Below are positions 1 through 8,109 of a stretch of 11,225 nt of DNA, one piece after another. The position numbers were made by a program, and so were the translations under genes. Positions within the stretch are counted from its first letter, which is position 1; every line of letters begins with the position of its first letter. The notes below the pieces were generated by a model. That model saw nothing but the letters and a program-made list of their open reading frames with translations. It was not told where the DNA came from and ran no database searches. Source of the stretch: Chloroflexota bacterium (lineage in GTDB: Bacteria; Chloroflexota; UBA6077; JADZDV01); the NCBI GenBank assembly GCA_020850915.1, contig JADZDV010000043.1, positions 1 through 11,225 of the forward strand, written 5' to 3'.

Positions 1-143
1 GCGAGGCTCCGGTGTAGCAGGGGACCGGCGACCTTCTCCTCCCCCCGCGGGGGGGAGGGGCAGAGGCTAGGGGTTCGTGTAGCAGCGAGGCTCCGGTGTA
101 GCAGAGGACCGGCGACCTTCTCCTCCCCCCCGCGGGGGGAGGT
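1..143. repeat. Two tandem copies of a GC-rich intergenic repeat (84-base period)
   Basis: Two near-identical units start at bases 1 and 85. Each reads GCGAGGCTCCGGTGTAGCAG, then RGGACCGGCGACCTTCTCC, then a C-run/G-run hairpin. The first copy may extend beyond the window. The short word GTGTAGCAG occurs three times (12-20, 77-85, 96-104), so part of the unit is itself duplicated. No plausible protein is encoded: the open frames across it are runs of Arg, Pro and Gly. It lies directly downstream of purD and probably belongs to a dispersed, genome-wide intergenic repeat family, but that needs the rest of the genome. Confidence 0.8.
122..142. terminator. G/C hairpin downstream of purD, possible terminator
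   Basis: The sequence CCTCCCCCC, then C-G-C, then GGGGGGAGG forms a nearly perfect hairpin with a 9-base-pair stem. A sister hairpin lies at 38-58 in the first repeat copy. It is about 70 bases past the purD stop, in the direction of purine operon transcription. There is no T-run after the stem on the minus strand (the sequence continues AGAAGG), so it is not a canonical intrinsic terminator. It could act as a 3' end stabiliser or simply be part of the repeat. Confidence 0.35.
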
Positions 144-209
144 CGGGTGGGGGGTAGAGACAGTGTCGCGCAAACCCTGCACTCCTCTGGCCGGAGCCCA
201 TCCGACGAA

Positions 210-1502
210 TCAGTCGTACGATCCGAGCGCGCGGGCGACGGCGGCGTCGTCCGCGGCGATGTCGCTTCGATAGTAACAGCCCTCGAAACTCACGCGTTTC
301 GCGACGTTGTACGCCGCGGCGCGGGCCGGCAACAACGAGCGGCCGACGCCCACCGCGGTCAGTACGCGACCACCAGCCGTGACCACCCCGCCGCTGCGCG
401 TCGCCGTGCCGGCGTGAAAGATGACGGTGTCGGAAGCCAGGGTGTCCAGGCCGGAGATCGGCAGGCCGGTGTGGTACCGGCCCGGGTATCCACCGGAGAC
501 GAGCGAGACGCCGCAGGCCACCCGGCTCGACCAGCGGACGCTCTGAGGGTCCAGCTCGCCGCGGGCGCAGGCTAGCAAGATCTCCAGCAGGTCCGATTCC
601 AGCAGCGGCAGCAGGACCTGCGTCTCCGGGTCGCCGAAGCGGCAGTTGAACTCCAGTACTTTCGGGCCAGCATCGGTCAGCATTATCCCCGCGTACAGCA
701 CGCCGCGGAACGGACGCCCCTCCAACGCCATCGCCGCGACGGTCGGCTCCAGCACCTCGCGCGTGATCCGGTCGACCAGCCTCCTCGTGGCGAAGCTCGG
801 CGGCGCGTAGGCGCCCATACCGCCGGTGTTCGGCCCCTGGTCGCCGTCTTCCGCTCGCTTGAAGTCGCGCGCCGGCAGCATCGGGACCACGGTGGTCCCG
901 TCCGAGAACGCCAGGAGGGAGAGTTCCGGTCCACGCAGCAGCTCCTGGAGCAGAACAGTGCGGCCGGCCTCTCCCAGACCGCGCTCCTCGATCAGCCACT
1001 GGAGTGTCTGCGCGGCCTCTTCCGGCCTCTCGGCGATGACGACGCCCTTGCCCGCGGCGAGCCCGTCCGCCTTGATGGCTACCGGTAGACCGACCAGGTT
1101 CAGGACCGCCTGGATGCCTTCCTCAACCTCGCTTACCGCCACCGAGGCTGGGGCTGGGATGCGGTGGCGCTCCATCAGCTCCCACGCCCAGCGCTTGCTC
1201 GACTCGATCATCGCCGCCTCGCGGGTCGGGCCGAACACGAGCAGGCCGCGTGCCTGAAGGGCGTCCACCAGGCCGAGCGCGAGGGGTGCCTCGGGGCCAA
1301 CGACAACCAGGTCGGTCCGCTGCGCCTCGCTCCAGGCCACCAGCGAGTCCACGTCGTCCGAGGGGATCGGCAGGAGGTCGGCCACGGTGGCGATGCCGGC
1401 GTTGCCGGGCGCGCAGAAGAGGGCGCTCAGCCGCGGGCTCTGGCGCAGCTTCCAGCAGATGGCGTGTTCGCGGGCGCCGCTCCCGACGACCAGGACGCGC
1501 AT
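210..1502 (-). CDS. purD: Phosphoribosylamine--glycine ligase (GARS)
   Basis: ATP-dependent joining of phosphoribosylamine and glycine to give GAR, step 2 of purine synthesis, in the cytosol. The protein is 430 residues, the normal length for a stand-alone bacterial PurD (E. coli about 429). Visible in order: the N-terminal GSGAREHA loop (8-15), the ATP-grasp stretch KADGLAAGKGV (144-154), QGPNTGGMGAY (222-232) and the metal/ATP motif EFNCRFGDPETQ (284-295), then a complete C-terminal domain. The family usually has GGREHA where this one has GAREHA, a mild change. The ATG start is one base after the purN TGA (TGA-G-ATG), which implies translational coupling. It is the last gene of the operon; no gene follows before the window edge. 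No frameshift or truncation is seen. Confidence 0.97.
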   Translation of the reverse strand: MRVLVVGSGAREHAICWKLRQSPRLSALFCAPGNAGIATVADLLPIPSDDVDSLVAWSEAQRTDLVVVGPEAPLALGLVDALQARGLLVFGPTREAAMIESSKRWAWELMERHRIPAPASVAVSEVEEGIQAVLNLVGLPVAIKADGLAAGKGVVIAERPEEAAQTLQWLIEERGLGEAGRTVLLQELLRGPELSLLAFSDGTTVVPMLPARDFKRAEDGDQGPNTGGMGAYAPPSFATRRLVDRITREVLEPTVAAMALEGRPFRGVLYAGIMLTDAGPKVLEFNCRFGDPETQVLLPLLESDLLEILLACARGELDPQSVRWSSRVACGVSLVSGGYPGRYHTGLPISGLDTLASDTVIFHAGTATRSGGVVTAGGRVLTAVGVGRSLLPARAAAYNVAKRVSFEGCYYRSDIAADDAAVARALGSYD

Positions 1503-1503
1503 C

Positions 1504-2112
1504 TCAGACGCTCACCACGCGGCGGCCAACGAGCTTCAGGCGCCCGGACGCCGCCAGGCCGATCGCCTCGGACAGCGCGAGGTGCTCCTCGACGAGCACC
1601 CGTTCCGCCAGGGTTTCGGCGGTATCGACGTCGCGCACCTCGATCGCGCGCTGGAGAACGATCGGCCCGCCATCCACGTCCATCGTCACAAAGTGGACCG
1701 TGCAGCCGGTGATCTTGACGCCGTACTCCCAGGCTTCACGCACGGCGTGCATCGTTCCGCCGAAGGCCGGCAGGAGCGAGGGGTGGATGTTCAGGATTCG
1801 GCCCGAGTAGGCGGCCACCAGGGCGCGATCGACGATCTCGTTGAAGCCGGCCAGCACCAGCAGCTCGACCTCCGCGGATTCGAGCACCGCCAGCATCGCC
1901 TGGTGCCGCCTCGATCGCTCTGGCAGATCCGCGCGTGTCATCACCGACGTGCGCAGCCCGGCCTCCTGGGCCCACTGGATGCCTGGCACGTCCGGATGGT
2001 TGGAGATCACAACCTCGATGCTGGCGTCCAGCGCGCCGCGCTGGATGTTGTCGTACACCGCGCGGAGGTTGGAGCCACGGCCGGAGATCAGAAAGCCGAG
2101 CTTGACGGTCAT
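1504..2112 (-). CDS. purN: Phosphoribosylglycinamide formyltransferase (GART), folate-dependent
   Basis: Transfers a formyl group from 10-formyl-tetrahydrofolate to GAR, giving FGAR (step 3). The 202-residue length matches bacterial PurN. The phosphate-binding SGRGSNL lies at residues 10-16. The catalytic set is complete by alignment from memory to E. coli Asn106/His108/Asp144: N108 and H110 in NIHPSLLP, and D147 in VDGGP. The ATG at 2112 is favoured because MTVKLGFLISGRGSN is the typical family N-terminus, although only a weak purine-rich stretch (GCGAGGCG, about 10 bases upstream) precedes it. It sits between a 232-base gap after purM and a one-base junction to purD. The product of PurD is its substrate, so the pair encodes consecutive steps. 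Confidence 0.96.
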   Translation of the reverse strand: MTVKLGFLISGRGSNLRAVYDNIQRGALDASIEVVISNHPDVPGIQWAQEAGLRTSVMTRADLPERSRRHQAMLAVLESAEVELLVLAGFNEIVDRALVAAYSGRILNIHPSLLPAFGGTMHAVREAWEYGVKITGCTVHFVTMDVDGGPIVLQRAIEVRDVDTAETLAERVLVEEHLALSEAIGLAASGRLKLVGRRVVSV

Positions 2113-2344
2113 CGGCCGTGCGCCTCGCTCGTCGGCACACGGAAGCCATCGGCGGGGGCGGCCTTCCGGGCCTGCACGGCCTGGCCTGAGCGGAGCGAGC
2201 GGCAGCGCAGCGAGTGTGGCCGCCCTCGTTGCCTCGTCGTGGTGGTCCTCCGGACTGAAGGGGCGACCTGAGACTGCCAGGGCGGGCAGAGGGGCCTGCG
2301 CCTACCGGGGGATGGCACGCGCTCAAGGGCACCGGCCACGGTCG
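2113..2344 (-). other. Non-coding gap inside the purine operon (purM-purN)
   Basis: This is the only sizeable spacer (232 bases) in an otherwise overlapping operon. A 76-codon open frame runs from ATG 2339 to a stop overlapping the purN start (2109-2112, ATGA). Its translation is Arg-, Pro- and Ser-rich and resembles no family I know, so I do not call it a gene. On the minus strand the gap contains a quasi-repetitive CTCGCTGCG/CTGCCG/CTCGCTCCG/CTC stretch (around 2187-2213) and a small GTCC-TCC-GGAC inverted repeat (around 2246-2256). Both look like intergenic repeat debris. I see no convincing promoter or terminator. Confidence 0.6.
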
Positions 2345-3354
<1,010 letters not shown>

Positions 3355-3358
<4 letters not shown>

Positions 3359-4872
3359 CGCGTCGTCCTCCCGGCGGCTGGACCAGCCTGGGGCATTGGT
3401 AGTGGGGGCGGGTCGGCAGACGCGGCATCGCTGCCCGTCTGGACGACAGGTCCGCCGGCCTGTTCCAGCACCAGCTTGTCCAGGCTGAGCTGGATCGGCA
3501 CCGGATAGCCGCCGTGAAAGCAGGCGTTGCAGAGAATGCTCTCCGGCAGCCCAATGGCGCGGTTGAGGCCCCCGATACTCAAGTAGCCCAGTGAGTCGGC
3601 GCCGATGTGCTGGCGGATCTCCTCGACGCTCTTGTGGCCGGCGATGAGCTGTTCCGCGGGCGCCGTGTCCACGCCAAGGTAACAGGGGAACTTCATCGGC
3701 GGCGCGGTGATCCGCATGTGGACCTCTTTCGCCCCTGCTCGACGCAGGAGTGAGACGACCCGCGGCGTCGTCGTGCCGCGAACGATGCTGTCGTCCACCA
3801 GGATCACCCGCTTGCCCGCCAGGACGTCCGGCAGCGGGTTGAACTTGAGCGCCACACCGCCGGCGCGGCTCGCCTGGGCAGGCTGGATGAACGTGCGGCC
3901 GATGTAACGGTTCTTGACCAGCCCCTCGCGGTAGGTGATACCGCTCTCCGCGGCGTAGCCCACCGCGGCCGCCGTGGCGGCGTCTGGCACGGGCATGACC
4001 AGGTCGGCCTCGACCGGGTGCTCGCGCGCCAGCTCGCGCCCCATCCGCTCGCGCACGCTGTTCACCAGCCGCCCGTCAACGATGCTGTCCGGGCGGGCGA
4101 AGTAGATGTGCTCGAAGGTGCAGAGGGCCCGTCGAGAGGTGCCCGGCAGGATCTCTGTCTCGACGCCGTTCGGACCGATCGAGAGCAACTCGCCTGGCTC
4201 GACTTCGCGAATGAACTCGGCGCCGATGGTATCGAGCGCACAGCTCTCCGAGGCGACCACCCAGCCTTTGCCAAAGCGGCCGAGGCAGAGGGGGCGAATG
4301 CCCATCGGATCGCGGACGGCGAACAGCCGGTCCGTCGTCAGCACGGTCAGGCAGAAGGCGCCCTTGAGGCGTGGCATCGCCAGGCCGATCCGCTCGCGCC
4401 AGTCGCGACCGGGACCGTTGGCGCAGAGCAGGGCGATCAGCTCGGAGTCGGTCGTGGTGGTCGGCTCGATGCCCCGCGCTGCCAGGTCCGCGCGCAGCTC
4501 CGGCGCGTTGACGAGGTTTCCGTTATGGGCGAGCGCCAGCGGCCCATTCGACCCGTTGACCCGTAACGGCTGGGCGTTTTCTACCCGACTCGAGCCGGTG
4601 GTGGAGTAGCGCGTGTGGCCGATGGCGATGTGGCCGGTCAGCTCGCGCAGGTTCTGCTCGTCGAACACCTGGGCGACCAACCCCATCCGGGTGTGCAGCG
4701 CGATGCGCCGGCCATCAGAGGTGGCGATGCCGGCGCTCTCCTGCCCGCGGTGCTGGAGGGCGTAGAGTCCGAAGAACGTCAGCCGGGAGACGTCTTCGCA
4801 GGGAGCGTAGATCCCGAATACGCCACAGTGCTCTTGCACCCGGTCTTCAGCCCAGACTGCGCTCGAATCCAT
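3355..4872 (-). CDS. purF: Amidophosphoribosyltransferase (glutamine PRPP amidotransferase)
   Basis: First committed step: PRPP plus glutamine gives phosphoribosylamine. It has an N-terminal Ntn glutaminase domain and a C-terminal phosphoribosyltransferase domain with the PRPP loop VILVDDSIVRGTTT (356-369). The nucleophile is C16 of CGVFGIY, so a 15-residue propeptide must be removed, as in the Bacillus-type enzyme. Four cysteines (C251, C397, C448 and C451) sit where B. subtilis PurF carries its Fe4S4 ligands, which predicts an oxygen-sensitive Fe-S protein under nucleotide feedback control. At 505 residues it is longer than the B. subtilis enzyme (about 476), mainly from an Ala/Pro-rich tail after residue 470. 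The ATG at 4872 overlaps the purL 3' end by 26 bases; GAGAGG nine bases upstream supports it. Its stop overlaps the purM start. Confidence 0.97.
3366..3372 (-). promoter_or_regulatory. Ribosome binding site of purM, deciding a TTG start
   Basis: GGGAGGA on the minus strand, seven bases before TTG at 3358. It lies inside the last codons of purF. Its strength and spacing support initiation at TTG over any downstream ATG or GTG. Confidence 0.8.
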
Positions 4873-7054
4873 GTTCCCAGGCCTCTCTTAGCTGTTCCAC
4901 GTCCGCGGCGAGCTGCGCGCCGAAGCGTAGCCTATCGCCACCGACGACCCCCAGGGTCAGCACGTCGACGCCCTTGTCACGCGCGAGCTGCTCCACCTCC
5001 GGTCGTAGCTCCGGAGAGCAGGCGATCAGGATCCTGGACTGTCCTTCCCCGAAGAGCGCCAGGTCGACTCGGCCGCCGGCCGACGCGACGAGTCGCTCCC
5101 AGGCCTCCGTCTCGATCCGGCATCCGCGCCCACCAGCGAAGGCGCTCTCCGCGAGCGCCACTGCGAGGCCGCCTTCGCTCAGGTCGTGCGCCGTGTCCAC
5201 CAGACCGCGGGCGACCAGCCCGCGCAGCGTCTGCTGGACGGCGCGCTCGGTCGCGAGGTCCAGCGCGGGCGCGGGACCCGTCTCGATGCCGTGGCTGACC
5301 GCGAGGTACTCGCACGCCGTGGGCTGCTGTGCGACCGGGCCGAGCAGGAGCACAACGTCGCCATCGCGCTTGAAGCCACCCGAGGCGTGGCGCTCCACGT
5401 CCTCCAGCAAGCCCACCACCCCGACGATCGGCGACGGCTTGATCGCCTGGCCGTTGGTCTCGTTGTAGAGGCTCACGTTGCCGCTGACGATCGGCACGTC
5501 GAGCGCGCGGCAGGCCTCCGCCAGCCCTTCGATGGAGCGTCGAAGCTGCCAGTAGACATCGGGCTTCTCCGGGTTGCCGAAGTTCAGGCAATCAGTCGCG
5601 GCGACCGGCGTGGCGCCGCGGCAGGCGAGGTTGCGGCAGGCCTCTGCCACGGCGATGCGCGCGCCCTCGTACGGATCGGCCGCCGTGTAGCGCGGGTTGC
5701 AGTCCACCGTCAGAGCGACGGCAAGCGACGTGCCGCGCACGCGGACGAGAGCGGCGTCCAGCCCCGGGCCGATGACCGTGTTGGCCTGGACCGTGTGGTC
5801 ATACGTGCTGAAGGCCGGGAAGCGGCTGCAGAGGTTTGGCGAGGCGAGCAGGTCGTGGAACGTCGCCATCAGGTCGGCCGGCTCGGGCGGGAGCTGGATC
5901 GGCGGGGGTGGGAGGGCTGGCTGGCCCCCGCGAGTGTAGGTCGGGACGTCGTCCACCAGGAGCGGGACCGGCAGGTCGGCAGCCACCTCGCCGCGGTCCA
6001 GGATCCGGATGCGGCCAGTGTCGGTCACTTCGCCAACCACGTCCGAGTGGAGGCCCCAGCGGGCGAACCGCGCCCGGACCGCGGCCTCGTGGCCGCGGTG
6101 GACGACCAGCAGCATCCGTTCCTGCGACTCGCTGAGCATCACCTCGTACGGCGTCATACCCGTCTCGCGGCGGCTGACGCGGTCCACATGGAGGTCGATC
6201 CCCATGCCACCCCGCGCCGCCACCTCGACCGAGGAGCTGGTGAGACCGGCCGCGCCGAGGTCTTGCATCGCGACGACCTGCTCGTGCTCCAGCTCCTCGA
6301 GGCACGCTTCGAGGAGCAGCTTCTCAAGGAACGGATTGCCAACCTGGACCGCCGGGCGGCGCTCCTCGAGCGCCTCGTCCAGTTCCGCCGAGGCGAACGT
6401 GGCGCCGTGGATGCCGTCTCGACCCGTGTCCGCCCCCACGACGAGCACGGGGTCGCCCGGCGCGCCGGCGCGGGCGCGGGTCAGCCGCTCGTGGCGTACC
6501 AGGCCGACGCACATCGCGTTGACGAGGGGGTTCTCCGCGAAGCTCGAGTCGAAGACGATCTCGCCGCCCACCGTTGGAACGCCGATGCAGTTGCCGTAGC
6601 CGCCGATGCCGGCGACGACGCCACGCACGAGGTAGGGCGTGCGGCCCTCGGACGGCAGGCCGAAGCGGAGGGAGTCCAGCAAGGCGATCGGTCGCGCGCC
6701 CATGGTGAAGATATCGCGCAGAATGCCGCCCACGCCGGTCGCGGCGCCTTCGTACGGCTCGACGGCGCTCGGGTGGTTGTGGGATTCCATTTTCAGAACG
6801 ACGGCCAGACCGTGGCCGATGTCCACCGCGCCGGCGTTCTCGCCAGGACCCTGGAGGACGCGCGGGCCGGAGGTTGGCAGCAGCTTGAGCAGGGGGCGGG
6901 AGTTCTTATAGCCGCAGTGCTCGCTCCACATCGCCGCGAGCATCCCCAACTCGACGGTGTTGGGGTGGCGGCCAAGGCGCTTGACGATCAGCGCGTACTC
7001 TTCGGGGGATAGCCCGGCCGCCACCGCCTGCTCGGGTTCAGCGACCGCCTGCAT
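4847..7054 (-). CDS. purL: Phosphoribosylformylglycinamidine synthase subunit PurL (small type)
   Basis: Synthetase subunit converting FGAR to FGAM with ATP and ammonia delivered by PurQ (step 4). At 735 residues it is the small PurL of the PurS/PurQ/PurL complex (B. subtilis about 742), not the roughly 1,300-residue fused form. Seen in order: SEHCGYKNSRPLL (44-56), GENAGAVDIG, MESHNHPSAVEPYEGAATGVGGILRD (from about 89), GGEIVFDSSF, GAAGLTSSSVEVAARGG, LSESQERML, DCNPRYTAADPYEG, and AHDLSEGGLAVALAESAF in the second half. The two tandem AIRS-like repeats are complete. The ATG at 7054 overlaps the purQ 3' end by 17 bases, implying coupled translation of the two subunits. The third partner, PurS, is not encoded in this window. 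Confidence 0.97.
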   Translation of the reverse strand: MQAVAEPEQAVAAGLSPEEYALIVKRLGRHPNTVELGMLAAMWSEHCGYKNSRPLLKLLPTSGPRVLQGPGENAGAVDIGHGLAVVLKMESHNHPSAVEPYEGAATGVGGILRDIFTMGARPIALLDSLRFGLPSEGRTPYLVRGVVAGIGGYGNCIGVPTVGGEIVFDSSFAENPLVNAMCVGLVRHERLTRARAGAPGDPVLVVGADTGRDGIHGATFASAELDEALEERRPAVQVGNPFLEKLLLEACLEELEHEQVVAMQDLGAAGLTSSSVEVAARGGMGIDLHVDRVSRRETGMTPYEVMLSESQERMLLVVHRGHEAAVRARFARWGLHSDVVGEVTDTGRIRILDRGEVAADLPVPLLVDDVPTYTRGGQPALPPPPIQLPPEPADLMATFHDLLASPNLCSRFPAFSTYDHTVQANTVIGPGLDAALVRVRGTSLAVALTVDCNPRYTAADPYEGARIAVAEACRNLACRGATPVAATDCLNFGNPEKPDVYWQLRRSIEGLAEACRALDVPIVSGNVSLYNETNGQAIKPSPIVGVVGLLEDVERHASGGFKRDGDVVLLLGPVAQQPTACEYLAVSHGIETGPAPALDLATERAVQQTLRGLVARGLVDTAHDLSEGGLAVALAESAFAGGRGCRIETEAWERLVASAGGRVDLALFGEGQSRILIACSPELRPEVEQLARDKGVDVLTLGVVGGDRLRFGAQLAADVEQLREAWEHGFERSLG

Positions 7055-7751
7055 GCGCCCCCACTGGTGCTAGTGCTGAGAGAAGCTTCAATCCGTCATC
7101 GCTGCCGAGAATGCGCTCTGCCGCTCGCTCGGGATGGGGCATCAGGCCAAAGACGTTGCCGCCTTCGCTGCAGATGCCCGCTATGTCGTCGAGCGATCCA
7201 TTGGGATTGTACCGGGTTCCGCGCTCGCCACGCTCGCCGGCGTAGCGCAGCACGATCTGATGGTGACGCTCCATCCGCGCCAGGGTCCCGCTCGCCACGA
7301 CGTAATTGCCCTCGTTGTGAGCGACGGGGAGATGGAGCACCTCGCCGATCTCGCAGCCGCGGGTGAAGGGCGTGTGGGTGGACTCGACCCGGACGTAGCA
7401 CCAGACCGAGCGGAAGCACAGGCTGGCGTTGCGCTGCATGGCGCCCGGCAGCAGGCCGGCCTCGAGCAGGATCTGGAGCCCATTGCAGATCCCGAGCACC
7501 AGACGGTCTTCCCGTGCAAACCGCGCCACCTCAGCCATGACGGGAGAGAAGCGCGCGATCGCGCCGGCGCGGAGATGGTCGCCATGGGCAAACCCGCCTG
7601 GCAGAACGACCGCGTCAAACCCGCTCAGATCGCCCGTCTCATGCCAGACCGCCTCCGCCTGCCCACCGAGCACCGTACCCAGTACGTACACGGTCTCCTG
7701 TTCACAATTGGTACCTGGGAACGTGACGACCGCGACTCTCAAAGGATCCAC
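7038..7751 (-). CDS. purQ: Phosphoribosylformylglycinamidine synthase subunit PurQ (glutaminase)
   Basis: Class I glutamine amidotransferase that supplies ammonia to PurL. Key residues with the chosen start: FPGTNCE (11-17), nucleophile C89 in LGICNGLQIL, and H206 and E208 in MPHPERAAE, giving a complete Cys-His-Glu triad. The length is 237 residues, near the family norm of 225-230. The frame stays open to an ATG at 8153, but that part reads as Arg/Pro/Ser-rich noise and would run into the divergent gene, so I start at GTG 7751 (VDPLRVAVVTFPGTN). A TTG at 7742 (LRVAVVTF), preceded by GGTGG, is an equally reasonable start. It is the first gene of the purine operon; its stop lies inside purL. 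Confidence 0.94.
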   Translation of the reverse strand: MDPLRVAVVTFPGTNCEQETVYVLGTVLGGQAEAVWHETGDLSGFDAVVLPGGFAHGDHLRAGAIARFSPVMAEVARFAREDRLVLGICNGLQILLEAGLLPGAMQRNASLCFRSVWCYVRVESTHTPFTRGCEIGEVLHLPVAHNEGNYVVASGTLARMERHHQIVLRYAGERGERGTRYNPNGSLDDIAGICSEGGNVFGLMPHPERAAERILGSDDGLKLLSALAPVGAHAGGR

Positions 7752-8109
7752 CAGGGGGTATTTCAGCGGGAAGGGACGACGGGAAGACCGTACCACACGA
7801 CCATCGCGCGACACACGCGGCAGGACGGACCTCGGCGCAACCCAGCGCGGGCTCCGCGACGCCAGGCTGGGGAGGGACACCAGGCTCTCTGCCGGCGACC
7901 ACCCATGCCGCCCAGGTGCACGTCGGGAACAAATGCCAGGAAGCGACATGGCTGCCAGGATTCGGTCTTCCGAGAGCCGGCTCCCTGCCTCCCTGGTCAC
8001 TGCGATCGATGGGAGCGAGGGGGCTTGCCGAACGTTGGCGTCTGGGCGCCATCCCCGCGTATGCTCGTGACCAGCACACCAGCCGCCCGCCGCGGAGAGG
8101 GAGCGGTCC
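7752..8109. other. Divergent intergenic region: purine operon leader and oxidoreductase promoter
   Basis: 358 bases without a credible gene. No PurS-like frame (about 80 residues) was found ahead of purQ on the minus strand. Structures seen: a perfect palindrome GAGCCGGCTC (7974-7983) enclosed by CCAGG/CCTGG arms (7955-7959 and 7992-7996), which could form a stem-loop in the purine leader RNA; an 8-base direct repeat TGCCAGGA (7934-7941 and 7953-7960); and a CCGAACGTT element (8028-8036). I found no confident -10/-35 pair for the purine operon and no match to a riboswitch class I know. Confidence 0.6.
8035..8065 (+). promoter_or_regulatory. Putative sigma-70-type promoter of the oxidoreductase gene
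   Basis: A -35-like TTGGCG (8035-8040) and a -10-like TATGCT (8060-8065) are separated by 19 bases, which is longer than ideal. Transcription would begin near 8072, about 38 bases before the ATG. A purine-rich GGAGAGGGAG (8094-8103) follows as the ribosome binding site. Confidence 0.45.

Noticed and set aside
1..143. CRISPR array
   Set aside because: There are only two copies, the repeat is longer than the intervening sequence and is G/C-hairpin based, and no cas genes are present.
67..999. Minus-strand open frame spanning the repeat region and part of purD
   Set aside because: It is a shifted-frame shadow of purD running into the repeat; its translation is Arg/Gly-rich with no domain.
5186..7012. 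Very long plus-strand open frame (608 codons) opposite purL
   Set aside because: It is antisense to a complete, motif-rich PurL. High-GC codon bias creates such shadows, and the translation has no recognisable domain.
7752..8109. T-box or ZTP/PRPP riboswitch before the purine operon
   Set aside because: A GGGTTGCGCCGAGG stretch on the minus strand only loosely resembles the T-box core, and the ZTP (pfl) and ykkC-type cores are not seen.
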